Source of the DNA: Papaver somniferum
Lineage: Eukaryota; Streptophyta; Magnoliopsida; Ranunculales; Papaveraceae
Direction: 5' to 3'
Assembly (NCBI RefSeq): GCF_003573695.1
Contig: NC_039362.1
Location: 199,427,136-199,491,135, forward strand
DNA length: 64,000 nucleotides
In this document: in pieces, positions 1 to 11,480 of the stretch
Layout of the letters: the number at the start of each line of letters is the position of its first letter
Position numbering within the stretch: the first letter of the stretch is position 1
Translations under genes and position numbers: made by a program
Notes under the pieces: generated by a model
The model's database searches: none
Told to the model about the DNA's origin: nothing
The model's input: only the letters and a program-made list of their open reading frames with translations

Positions 1-79
1 AAGGCGTACACAAAACCGGAATAATGTTAAAATCAATGAAGAGTATGATAGAGTATAGAAGATAGCTGAAAGACAGCGA

Positions 80-928
80 ATGGAATTGATAAGAAATGAA
101 CAAAATCATGGAGGGGAAAATGAGAGACATCATCATATGCGAATTCAAGATAGAGATGAGGAAGAGAATCGCAGAAGAAGACGAGATGAAGATGATGAAG
201 AAGAAATACAAAATTTCGTGAGAGTAGAAAGATATGAACGCAAAAGAAGGGAGGCGAAATTAAAAAGACCAATGGATCAAAATTCAGGTGTAAATAAACA
301 AATCTTAAAAGAATTAGAAGAAATGAGAGGAATGCTAAATAATAGAGGAGAAGTAGGCAGAACACAATTAGATGAAGCTATAGAAGAAGCTGTGAAAACT
401 CCATTTACAAGGGAAGTACAATTAGGAGGAATACCTCCGAAATGAAATTTTACCGCATTAACCAGCATTTTTGATGGAACAACTTGTGCAATTCAACACA
501 TTAACGCCTACGTGAGGTGTATGTTGCAATGGGAAAATCATGATGCCGTATTATGCAAGTATTTTGCATCCAGCTTAACAGGGGAGGCGTTAAAATGCTT
601 CGAAAGTCTACCAAAGAATACAATAACATCCTTCAATCATTTGCAGACTACATTCCTGGGGGCATATATAAGTAATAATTCTTCGCGACCTGGTATTGAA
701 GACGTGTTTGGATTAAAACAAAGGATTGGCGAAAGTTTGAAGCACCTAACTAAAAGATGGAGGACTATGTGTAGAGAAATGGCTGGCCGTGTAGATGAGA
801 GATATCTTATCTTATCATTTATCAATGCTATGTTTGCAACCAACCTATTATATATCCAAATTTTTAGAGTCAAGAATACAATCACAATGACTGAATTGCG
901 AGAACTTCAGAAGAATATATTGCTCTAG
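80..928 (+). pseudogene. gypsy gag (retrotransposon gag domain), broken
   Basis: One reading frame runs from 80 to the TAG at 926-928 and is interrupted by an in-frame TGA at 443-445. Residues before the TGA are very charged (Arg/Glu/Asp-rich). After it comes a typical retrotransposon gag domain: an Asp-Gly-Thr pre-helix, a CKYFASSLTGEAL stretch, WF/CF-SLP, then a Leu-Lys-Gln-Arg and SLKHLTKRW helix. The product would form the particle that packages element RNA. The gag N-terminus lies outside the window. Confidence 0.8.
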
Positions 929-1249
929 AGGAAAGGCAAAATGAAATGGAATCATACCCAGTTGCGAACACCAGTTCACAAACAGCGAATGCAAGCTTAT
1001 TACCCAAACTAATAAACACAGTGGCGAGCACTTCGCAAGTACAACAAGAAAGGTGACGGGCAACAATCAACAGAAACTGGTGGCTATGGGAAGCCGAGAT
1101 CAAGAGGAGTATGAAAGAGAAAGAAATTTCTACAATCGTGGTGGAAATAACAAGATTCAAAGACTCGAACCGCAAAAACTTATGGAGGTCAAAGACAAAA
1201 CTATAATAGAGGACAAGGAGGTCACAAGGTAGTATGGGAAGAAATCAAG

Positions 1250-1792
1250 ATGCCACCTCTAAATGCAAGTGTGGAGAAAATATGGGAAGCTATAATTTTG
1301 ATGGAGAATATACCAACACCATGGAACATGGGAACGGAACCACCTCCAAACCACAGAAGTCATGAGTTTTGTTCTTATCATCATTTTCATGGACATACTA
1401 CAAATGATTGCAGAAATGTAAAAAGAATTATTCTGAGAATGATAGATCAAGGAAAACTAAACCACTTTTTGGTAGGGCACCCACAATCTCAACCATTGCC
1501 ACCACCACCAGAGCATCACAAAGTAAACACGATGAAAAAGAAGGAAACATTCTTCATAGAAGTTGGTGCAAAAGCAAAGAATCTATTCTGTCACTCTATC
1601 GTACATTCATACAAGACAATTGAAGATTTTCATGACAATGTTTTGAGTAGAGTGTTCGCAAGAGATAATGATGGAAGAGAAATTATGAATATTGCGAAAA
1701 TCTCGCCACTAGAGGAATGGCAGAAACAGATTATTTCTTTTACCGCAGAAGAAATCCCGAAGGTGAAGAGGTACATGATAATCCATTGGTAG
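1250..1792 (+). pseudogene. gypsy gag C-terminal part with zinc-knuckle-like motif
   Basis: In the same frame as the gag segment at 80-928, but separated by stops between 926 and 1250. It contains FCSYHHFHGHTTNDC, the Cys/His motif with HGHTT-DC that precedes protease in Tat/Athila polyproteins and probably binds nucleic acid. The frame ends at 1792. Protease continues in another frame from 1717, so a frameshift separates the two. Confidence 0.75.
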
Positions 1793-2307
1793 TAAAATTA
1801 GAAATTAATCCAAAACCGAAAGAAGATGAGGATGATGAAGCTGAAGATTCATGGGCAATTAATAGGATTCTAATCGATACTGGAAGCTCTGTGAACATCT
1901 TATTTTATCATACTTATAAAACTATGGGAGGAAGAGATGATGATCTTATACCATCAACATATAAGATATATGGTTTTAATGGTACTGCCAACAAGCCTAA
2001 AGGGGAGGTTACTATGCGAATTCCATTGAAGGGAATATCTTCTGAAATCCTATTCTGTGTCGTTGATGTAGAATCACCCTACAATGCATTAATTGGTCGA
2101 CCTTGGCTACATGGGATTCTAGGTGTAGCTTCAACTTTCCACCAGTGCATCAAATTCCCTCACCCCAGCGGTGTAGGAATCATAAAGGGAGATTGGGTTG
2201 AAGGAAAGAGGTGTTACGAAACTGAGGTAGAATCCTGCGAAGGAAGAGCAAACAAGAAGGAAATTGGCGACACAAAATCAAAGAGACACAAAGAAGTGAG
2301 AGGTTGA
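1717..2307 (+). pseudogene. retrotransposon aspartic protease
   Basis: The 196-codon frame has the active-site motif RILIDTGSSVNILF (Asp-Thr-Gly, about residues 53-57) and, further on, the flap and IGRPWLHG motif typical of plant gypsy retropepsins. It would cleave the element polyprotein. Reading stops at 2307 with no reverse transcriptase following in any frame, so pol has been lost. The protease domain itself looks intact; the -1/+2 shift relative to gag leaves it without its normal fusion partner. Confidence 0.8.
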
Positions 2308-3905
2308 TGGTGGATGCAATCGAAAGAAAAGAAGAAGAGATGTTGCGAAACTAATGCTAGCTCAGAATAAAAAATGGTGAACATACCACTACCAAGGAAG
2401 CAGTAGTAGCAGAAAAAGAAAATAACAAAGAAGCAGGATAGCGGTAATGTATGAATGATTGATTTGTTGCGACACTCTCGCAATAAATAAAATTCTCAAA
2501 AATACATTTTATTGAATGACAAAATTGAGATTGCGAAATGCAAATACGATATGATGATGTGCAAGAATCTCGCAGAGATAATGAATTCTACAAAAGACAA
2601 TCAGAGAACAATGACAAAAGAGAAAGGGGCGAACCTTTATGGCGTACACCCTAGTTCGCGAATACAATTTCGCAAGAGGCAAATGTAAGACCTAAAGTAC
2701 GTCATATAAGGGGGTACCTGTTGCATGGCTCAGGGAAAGGCTACACCGCCACCGGAACCTGAGTCATGGAGATTTGGGGTCAATAAAGCCCATCCGGGAG
2801 AGGCACCTTGGATTCTCAGCTTAAGCATATGACTTAGGTTGGGCGACTAAGGTAATAAGGACTCTCCCAAGGAGTGCAGAATCTGATCAAGGCGCCGAGG
2901 TACACGGTTGAGTCAAGAGTGCCAGGGGCGTCTGGAGCGTACCTTGCCATTCTTGACAAGTCTTGGCTTATACTGCACTCGGCCCGAAAAAACCCCACTT
3001 AGGGTGCAGTCTCGTAACCATAAACCCTATAGGTAAAAGGGATAAGAGGCTGCGAAAACAACTGGTTGTTGTTAAGACTGGATGGGAGGACTAACCTTGT
3101 ATGGTAGAAGTACGCCTCCTTGAAGGGGCAACCAGGGGGAAGATAAGGGCGGCACCCTCCATTAGGGAGCTGATAAGTGTCTTAAGACGCAAATGTCATG
3201 AGGCTTTTTACTCGCAAGGGTATTAAGGCTTGTCATATTTGTGCAACAATCCTGAAGAGGCAATAATACAAAGAAAAAGATAAGACGAGATCAATGGGTT
3301 TTCGCATGAAAGTGCGAAGACGTCCTGCGATTTCGTCGCAAGACGGCAATGTAATGGGGCTTTATTTTCGCAAGAATATTTAGGCCTGTCATATTGTCGC
3401 AACATTCCTGAAGAGGCCATAATACAAAAGAAAAAGTTAAGGCAAGATCAATGGGTTTTTGCATGAAAGTGCAAGGACGTCCTGCGATTTTGTCGCAATG
3501 ACAAGAGGTGGCATAATAAGACCTTTAACTAGGAAGGAAAAATAAGACCACACAGGAATGAGATTTTGAAAAGAATCAAAATTCACTTCGCATGATTGCG
3601 AAATTATACATAAACAACTGCGAAGTTGAGGCAAAAAAAGAAAAATCTGCAAAATCTCTCATTTGGATACAAATAACAGAGGCAAGTATGGGAATGAATG
3701 AAATTAGAAAATGTTATTTGTCTCCACATGATAGATTTACGCAAAAATTAAAAAATTAATGATTATATTGATTAACCATATTGCAAGGAAGAATTGTTTT
3801 AATGAATGCAGGTCAAAATGAAAGAAACTCATATATTAAGGAATATGGAGAACCAAAAGAATTCGCAAATATACAGAAAGAGGAATAAATGTACAAGTAT
3901 TACAG
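2308..3905. other. noncoding spacer of the Tat-like element
   Basis: About 1.6 kb without a supportable gene lies between protease and the antisense gene, where reverse transcriptase to integrase would be expected. A relatively GC-rich part (2690-3180) has many GGCACC, CTCCC and GGGCGGC words, followed by a tandem repeat (3186-3520). TGCGAA-type words are dense. I see no coding remnant of pol. Confidence 0.5.
3186..3520. repeat. tandem repeat, about 155 bp period, just over 2 copies
   Basis: The block starting gacgcaaatgtcatgaggct (about 3186) recurs diverged at about 3340, and GCCTGTCATAT-type text at 3228 recurs at 3383. Both are followed by CTGAAGAGGC, an A/G-rich run, GATCAATGGGTTTT, and GACGTCCTGCGATTT. 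A third start is seen at about 3496. Period about 155 bp. Confidence 0.75.
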
Positions 3906-3909
3906 AAGA

Positions 3910-6655
3910 TTAAAGAAAGAAACAAAGACTACTTCTTAGTTGATCCTTCATCATCTTCATCAGACTTGTTCCCTTCTTCGTCTGCATCAGAACTTTATCT
4001 CCATCAGAACCTTCATCACCATCAGATTCTTCATCATCAGCTTCGCTATCAGAAATAGTCAGACTAGGAATGTTCTTTGGGATCTCCTCCAAGAGACAAG
4101 GATAATCAGAATGAGGAATACTATGGTCATCACAAACCATTTGAATAGTTTGATTGCGAAAATGCAGATCGTTCTTAAAGTTCGCAACAGTGATCTTGAT
4201 TTGATTCTTTAATCTAGAATACTTGTCGTTGCGAGAAGAAAGATTCTTTGCGAGTTCCTCTTTTTCAGCTTCAAGTTCCTCAATTTTTCGCGATATCTAC
4301 TTTCAGAATCTGCGAGCAAAAGGCAATCAATTAATAACTTGATGAAAATTCATAAGAAACAAAAGATTAGTGAAGAAGAACAGTTAATAACCTTCTCTGT
4401 CAGAAATCATATCTCTAATCAAGGCTGTATGCTCAACTTGGAGACTAACATTTACACCTAAATCTTTTCTGGCATCGTCTAAGATTTTCGCAGCCCAAGC
4501 GAATTCATCCTCATTATTTATAAGAGACGAGAACGAATTTGGTTTTCTCTTTCGCAGAGCTCGATGTTCTTGCGGTTAGCTTCATCTCGTTCAAGTTGAA
4601 CTTCAAGAAGGGTCTCTTGGAATTTCGCCAAAGCCTTAGCACCTTGATCAGAGATGCGATCCTTATCATCTATGAGACCGCTAATTTTGGTTCTTAGCTC
4701 ATTGATTTTCTCTTTAGAATTAAGAAAGAGACGCTTAAATCGGTTGGCTAAGCCTAAACTAGATCTATGGTCAATCTCTAAGAGGCGAAATTTGGATCTC
4801 AGTTCATTCAGAGAAAGAGATGAAATTTTATCATTTGAGAAACTATTTAAAGATTTATTAAGACGCTCAAGAAGGGTATCATTATCCAAGGCATTAGGAA
4901 ATGAACGAAGAATGGTAGCTTCATCAGAAAGACCATAAATGTCTGCAAAAAGGATCAATTAAATAAGATAAAACAACAGGATGAATGAATGAAGGGAAAG
5001 GAGAAAAGTAACATACCATAGAGTTGATTATTAGCTTGCTGAAGACTAGAGATTTTGTTCTGTACGAAGAAGAATCAATTTCTAGTTGTTTGTTCTTCTC
5101 GCGAAGACTTTGACTTCAGCTTCCAGTTCCTCATTCTTTACGAAATTGAAGATTCTTCTTTTCAAGAATTTCGCGTCTCCTCTCCAGATCTGAGGCAACA
5201 GCGAAAGAAGCTTTTCCAGCCTGCGAGAAAATATAAAAAGTATTAAAAAAAAGAGATTTTGAGTTACAATAATGAAGAAGTAAAAGAAAAGACGAAAGCA
5301 TACCAGACTATTAAGAGAATGCAGGAAATTGGGAGTCACGATCTAGAAACTCCGAAGAGAATTATCACCATCCAATAAAGGAACATCGCAAATTGTAGCG
5401 AGAGCTTTGCAGGTATTAGCGAATTGACTATCTCCCATTCCTTGCAAAGAATCAGAAAAGAGGCCGGAGAGCTTATCCATAGAAGAGTCAGATGGAGAAT
5501 CTTCATTTGCAGCAAGGTCATCATTATCCTCATCATCCTTATCACTCTCGGAATTTTCATGAGAAGGAATATTTGAAGGAGAGGAAGAACGGATTTTTCT
5601 CTTCTTAGAAGGAGGCGCAAATGGTTTTTCCCTACGAAGAGCACCTTTGCCTTTATCACCAGTCTTCGCAACATTGGCAGGCTCTTCTATTTCAGCAATA
5701 ATCTTCACACACAGATAGAAATAAGAAATAGAGGCAACAATATACTGTTTAAAAGCATAAGAGAATATATCTTACCTCATCTGTGTATGAGCGAAGAGCT
5801 AACAAGGTACTAGTCTTCCCAGTCATGTGATAGCTATCTTTCAGTTTTTGGATCTAAAGAATGTCGCAAGAATCAGCGAACAAAAGAATAAAGATAAATA
5901 AAGAAATGTAAAGTGGACGAAACTGGAAGAAACATACCTCTTTCTCCTTCTCGGGCCAAGAGAATACCCAAGGTTGATAAGCAACGAGATTCTCAGGAAG
6001 AACATTTGACCCAGCAATGTAAGGTCCTTTCAACATCAAGGGAAAAATACACCATTTATCATCTTTGGATTGGCGAGGAGTTGTGTTCTTACCAGAGTGC
6101 CAATCAATGTCTTGCATGAGTATTTTAGCTTCATCAATATTATCTTTCCTTTTCAAGCGAATACCCCAGCGAGTATTCTCTTTCTTCATGGAGATCAATT
6201 CATATTTTCAAAGAAACTCGCTACTGTTCAGCAATTATCTCCAAGTCTGCGAATTTAGGATCCCTAAGATCTTTGGAGTAATGAGATCCTTTACCAGCAC
6301 CACGGTTAGCGAACTCCAGCATTAGACGGTTGCAATCCCCACTCAATTGGAAGATAGCTCGCGAAAATCGCGAGTGAGCGAGAATTTCATAGAACAGAGG
6401 AATATCTGGGTCATAAAGAGGAATGGGTAGACCTGCGAGAATTTGACCTAGCGAAATTATGATTGATTGATCATCACAATGTTGATCAGAGAAAAGTTTG
6501 ATAGAAAGAATTGACTTGGCACTTTCACCAGGAATGGTAGAAACTGTGAAACCTTTCTCAGCAAGATCTTTTTGGACGTCTTTTAAGTTTTTCTCATGTT
6601 TGTGGCCACTTGGAGGCATATCTGAATATAGAGTATGGGAATGGATAAAAAGCAA
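3910..6655 (-). pseudogene. antisense gene of Tat-like element (gypsy-type transposon domain plus coiled coil)
   Basis: Several minus-strand coding blocks joined by plausible introns. The first block (start probably at 6619, Met-Pro-Pro-Ser) has a GLPIPLYDPDIPLFYEIL segment resembling the N-terminal domain of 'putative gypsy type transposon' proteins. The second is 5935-6198 (PWVFSWPE near its end, donor gtatgt). A short exon lies near 5796-5853 and an acidic/Ser-rich exon at 5343-5710. Long coiled-coil exons lie at about 5035-5220 and 4518-4955 (Leu/Glu/Lys/Asn heptads), and an Asp/Glu/Ser-rich tail is at 3910-4140. Breaks: a frameshift near 6200-6225, a TAG near 5340-5343, and a frameshift near 5115-5145. 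Splice joins are inferred. This is the position and orientation of the antisense ORF reported for Tat elements. Confidence 0.6.
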
Positions 6656-6773
6656 GAAGATTGAAGAGGGAAGAATTACAGTAGCAGAACTTACGGAAGA
6701 ACAATAGAGTTGCAGAGATGAGAGAATAAAAAGAGAAGAGAAAATAAAAAGAAAATGGAAAGAAGAGTAAGAA

Positions 6774-6784
6774 GAATATATAAA
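6774..6784 (-). promoter_or_regulatory. possible TATA box for the antisense gene
   Basis: On the minus strand the sequence reads TTTATATATTC, about 155 bp upstream of the probable start at 6619. Position and sequence suit a plant TATA box, but there is no further evidence. Confidence 0.35.
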
Positions 6785-7229
6785 GAAGATTTTTTTTACT
6801 CGAAGAAATAAGCACCATTAATGCGAAAAGACGTGAGCAGTTGAAAAGCAGCGGTTACAGAAGACATGTCAAGAAATAGATGGAAGAAAGAATACGTGTG
6901 ATAAATGCAGAAAATGAAGAGATGAACATCTGCGGCATTTATCACATCATTCTCTGCTTCGCAGAGAAGATATGAGAAGAGGCAAGATGTAGGATCAGAA
7001 TCTCGCAGCAATAATGTCTCAGCGAAATTATTAACAACACAACACAGCAGTGTCGCAGAATAACTTCATAAACGAAATAATAAACGACATCAGCTAAATC
7101 ATGAGAAAAATGTGATGATCCTTCGAAAATTAGAGAGTTTGCGAGATTAACATTTGTAAGGATGCGAGAATGTCGCAAGTCATATCCGAAAATAAAGGAC
7201 AGATTAGCTGTCATCCACTACGTAATTTT

Positions 7230-7240
7230 CTATAAATAGC
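7230..7240 (+). promoter_or_regulatory. TATA box of the Tat-like 3' LTR
   Basis: CTATAAATAGCC lies about 230 bp before the element's right end and is followed at about 7373 by an AATAAAA signal. That is the normal spacing of U3 promoter and R/U5 in a plant LTR. Confidence 0.6.
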
Positions 7241-7456
7241 CGCTCAGTTGTAAAGGAAAGGGGAGAGATCTTTTCTGATTGAGAAGTAAGAAAATAGGAG
7301 AGACAAAATCTAGATCAATGGTTATTCTTGATTCCTTTATCTTTTCTTGTAAGATTGTTCAAAGATTCATCAATAAAATTAAGATTATTAATCTAAAATG
7401 AGTTGAATGTTAATGAAACCTTGTGAGGGGTGTAGTGTAGGATTTCCTGCAACTAC

Positions 7457-7855
7457 ACATTAATTTGCGCGTATACTCAAAATGAGTTTAGGTGCTTATT
7501 TCAAACCATACAAAGATTTTAACGGTTGATACACTTTCTTTTCATAACCTTTCACCATGAAGCCCTCGGGTTGTTACGTATAAATTTCCATATAAAAATG
7601 GTAAGGAAAAGAGGGACAAGTGTCGAACTTCTATTCGTCCCCCATTCCCCCATCCATATTTGCTCGTATAAAAAATTGAAAATGATATGTTGATCGAAAA
7701 CTGCTCCCGAATTTAATCCCGCACCACACACAATAGTGGGACCCACATTAAACCTTACTTATCCCAATGCTGAATAGCTTGTTTTTGTCCATCCGATATC
7801 CTATCGTAACGATTTTCAGGACAACATGTTGGTCAGTTTATCATCTCCTATCAAA
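7457..7855. repeat. 400 bp dispersed block, copy 1
   Basis: From acattaatttg to ctcctatcaaaa this block matches 45999-46397 almost base for base, in the same orientation. No terminal inverted repeats, poly-A or coding capacity are visible, and the nature of the unit is unknown. Its left edge coincides with the end of the Tat-like element. Confidence 0.85.
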
Positions 7856-9394
7856 ATGTTTCTCTCACTTTCCTTGCTTTTGCTAATGTGATTTCATGAG
7901 GTAAAATTTTGAAATACTCCATGAGTAATTGATGAATCCCTTTACAAATTCTTCTCTTCTCAGGGTTTAACAACCAGTGATGGGAAATTTAAGGGTTCTG
8001 GGTTTGGAAAGAGTAAAGCAAAAGAGAGATCTATCTGTTTGTTTTTGTTTCCATGTCTGGTGGATGCGATATCAACGAGAGAAGTAAATGAATGATTTGC
8101 GGTTGGTGGGCTGTAGAGGAGTTTTTTGGCTTTTAGAATTTAAAAATTAAGTTAGCTTTGGTATAAAATTTTAGAATGAATTTCAAAAGCAAACTTTTTG
8201 TGAAGTAAAATATTTTTGTTCCGACTTCTGGATCCAGTAATTTTAGGTGAGATATGCTTTGTTTATAGCGTGGTGGGATTAAGAAAAAGATAACTTCTTG
8301 AGGAGTTCTTTCAAAAAATAAGCATTTGAATACGAGTATTTTCATACAATATTCACAAAAATATTTTTTTATTTATTTATTTTTTTGTAAAAATACTCCC
8401 AAAATTTTGTAGCCAAACTAACTTTTCACATATTTGCTTCCATTAATCAGAAAATAACTTTTAAAATGGAATTTAAACACAAATTTGAAGTATGACATCT
8501 TAGACTATGCTAAAGACTATTACACTCTAATTTCTACTCTCTCATTATTTTTTGAAAATTCATTTCCTGCAAGAACTTTAGATTTCGGATAACAATTTAA
8601 TAGATTTTCAGTCAACACGGTACAGTTTGGGCATTTTTTTTCACTCATTGTACATTTTAATGACAAATTTCGGCTCGCGATGTTGATATTGGGTAACTTC
8701 TTACTTCAACTGAGAAACAAATGGAAAATACTCTGTATTTCTCACTTTCTTTTTCCTTCTTTTTTGTAGATTAGGACCACCCGAAAGGACTTAAGCAGGA
8801 AAAAATGAAATATTAGTGAGGTAGATTTTTAATCAGGCAATTGTTTTTAATTTTTTGGAACAACTACAAATTTAAGGTCACGAAGCAGATTCAGACCATA
8901 ATAAGGATTTCTACTATAGTACAAATTTAGGGTCATAGACTTTCTTTTGGGCTGCAGGTGACATGTGAATGTGGCGACCATACGATTGAATAATAAATGA
9001 GTTGGATGGATGAAGTAAATGTAGGTTGAATTGTTCAAAAAGTTTTAAAAGAATAAAGACTAAGTCGAACAAAAACTGACATCTAAAAAAGTAAAAACAT
9101 CTACATATTAACAGGGCACAAATGCGCTTTTTGGATACTCATCACCGATTAATATGAGACCGATCTCCTGAAATTTTAGGATATCACATGCACTAAAAAA
9201 ATCCGTACATATCAGTTAATTTGAGGAGCCACATCACTTTTGATGAGAAAATACAAATCCTCTTTATTCTCATTGTACCGCCATTTTTACTCGTTTATTA
9301 CGTAGCAGATACTTCCTTGGCAATATTTTAATTTTCATAATCTTCAAAAATGCATCTCATAATTTGTTGGTAATAATAATGCACATGGAGAATG
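7856..9394. other. intergenic, no gene seen
   Basis: AT-rich DNA with T- and A-runs (for example 8355-8395). No frame with recognisable similarity and no clear element ends. Confidence 0.5.
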
Positions 9395-11416
9395 TGTTAG
9401 AGCATTGCTCGGCTGAACTCGCATGCGTTTCTATCTCAAACATGTTTGTCAATGTTAGTGATCAAAACTATAAGTCTTGATTTCTAGCCTATTTATAGAT
9501 GTCTCGGATTAGGATATAGATAGTGTAGTTGAGCTTAAATCTCTCAACGTTCATCTCTTGAAGACGAAGAACTACTAAGAGGAGCTTGTGGAACTTTTTC
9601 GACAAAAAAGTATGTGGAGACTTGAACTCATCTATCACTTGGAAAGTTTATTTATACTATCTCCTATATTGAGACATAAGTCGTGTTACGATATAGTTTT
9701 CTCTATATACATTTGAGATTTCGAGCTGAGTATATCTGGCTTACATATTTCTCGAATTATGTGTTGGTAATCTTTCGCTTCGACCAAGTTCATCTTATAT
9801 CATGAGAAAATTTCCGAGTAACATCTTACATGGTTGTGTCATACAATCATTTCATGTAGGCTTGGAATGTTTCGATAATGATTATTTCAATATCTTGAAA
9901 ATGGCTTTGATGCTAATAGTGTGTGAAAACGGCTATTTTCATTATAGAAGAATGTGCATATATAGTGTGTTCGCACATTAGTGTATAAATCCATAAACCG
10001 GGAACCAAGAGTATGCATATGTGTGTATACGAAATTGGTGAAGGAGATAAGATAAGTATGCCCATACGCATACTGGCGGAAGTTTTCGAACCGAAAATAT
10101 CTGCTGAGTTTGGGAATTACAGACTCCTAAACTAGTCATGTACGCATACTGGCGGAAGTTTGCGAACCAAAAATTTCTGCTGAGTTTGGAAACTTAACAA
10201 ACTCAAAATATGGTTGCTTAATTACGCATACTTAAGCTGGTTACTTTGTCAAATCGGTCAGTTCATGGACTTAAACATTTAGATCATAAGGAATGCAATC
10301 TTAGCAAACCGTGGCTATAATGTTCATGATTGATTCAAGTTAATCAAACCGATTTGGTTTCGATTTTGTTTTTTATACAATTGAGAAACTCTTTAACTAG
10401 TTTCATTTGAGTTATTTGAAATGGTTATGGTTAAGATGAATAAGGTTGATATGAGAGTAATCATATGGCTAACCTCGGTTAACTATTTGTGAACCAACCT
10501 GGTATACATGTTTAGGTACGGTTACATAAACCTAAATGGGGGTACATTACATTTGTGTGTAACAAGCTAAGTTCGATCTAACGGTTGAAAGATATTAGCT
10601 TGGTTGAATCAGGTTTTTCATCTAACAGTGAATATTGAATGTTTTGTTACCAAGGTAACTTGGATTGCAAACCTTGATTTGAAAACTATACAAATGAGAA
10701 CTCTAACAACTGGGAAACCTAATCCCCACACCTCTTGTGTGTTACTAGTTGCATAACTAGAGTCGATTCTCCTTTAACCTTAGGTTTCTTCTCGAGACCC
10801 TGTAGGTTAACGACTTGAAGACTTCATTGGGATTTTGAAGTCAGACCCAACTATTATCTTTGTAGTTAAATGATCTGATCTTGTTGTTTCTATCGTATTG
10901 AGTGCAATTGAAATAATTGTTTCGAGATTTTAGATCTCCGATAGGCAAGATAGAAAAGTAACCACAAACACTTCATCTCATCGTTTGTGATTCCACAATA
11001 ACTTGTTTCGCTAGTCGATTAAGTTTATTGTGAGGTGATTGATAATTCTAGGCTTTTCTTTGGGAATATAAGTCTGGGTTATCAATTGGTTCTTGTTTTC
11101 CTTGATTTATCAAAAGACTGAACAAAAACTCTTGGGTATTTCTGTGGGAGACAAATTTATTGAATCCTATAGACTTTTTTGTGTGAGACAGATTTTTCTA
11201 TCAAGTCTTCGACTTTGGGTCGTAGCAACTCTTGGTTGTGGGTGAGATCAGCTAAGGGAATCAAGTGTGTAGTATCCTGTTGGGATCAGAGACGTAAGGA
11301 GCGCAATTGTACCTTGAATCAATGTGAGATTGATTCTCTAGAAAGTGTATTGGAGTAAGTCCTCTCAGATTGCCAAACGAATTGTTGGCTGTGGCTGTTA
11401 GACCCCCGCATTTTCA
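9395..11416 (+). repeat. 5' LTR of the copia-type element (2022 bp)
   Basis: Starts tgttagagcattgctc and ends gcattttca. The same text opens at 15805 with only scattered differences. Compared with the 3' LTR it lacks about 60 bp after cattatagaagaatgt (9960) and about 18 bp near 10138. The TATA-like box conserved at 17178 in the 3' LTR reads actatacaaatg here (about 10687). It ends directly before a Met-tRNA primer site. Confidence 0.9.
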
Positions 11417-11418
11417 AT

Positions 11419-11430
11419 TGGTATCAGAGC
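11419..11430 (+). other. primer-binding site, initiator Met tRNA
   Basis: TGGTATCAGAGC, two bases after the LTR end, is the standard complement of the 3' end of plant initiator tRNA-Met used by copia elements to prime minus-strand DNA. Confidence 0.9.
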
Positions 11431-11480
11431 AGGCAAACACGTTAAATACCTTACAAGTATGTGTCTGTAGCGATCTGAGG

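Larger units (their letters stand above)
1..7459 (+). mobile_element. Ty3/gypsy Tat/Ogre-like element, 5' end outside window
   Basis: The visible order is gag, zinc-knuckle region, aspartic protease (+), about 1.6 kb of noncoding DNA, then an antisense multi-exon gene (-), then an LTR-like end. Antisense genes between pol and the 3' LTR are known from Tat-lineage elements. Reverse transcriptase, RNase H and integrase are absent, so this copy is non-autonomous or deleted. The right end is placed at 7459 (...actacaca) because unrelated DNA that is duplicated at 46.0 kb begins there. The start of the 3' LTR cannot be fixed because the 5' LTR lies outside the window. The words TGCGAA/TTCGCA and TGCGAG/CTCGCA recur throughout. 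Confidence 0.75.

Noticed and set aside
11419..11430. Possible tRNA gene fragment at the primer site
   Set aside because: Only 12 bases complementary to a tRNA end; no cloverleaf.
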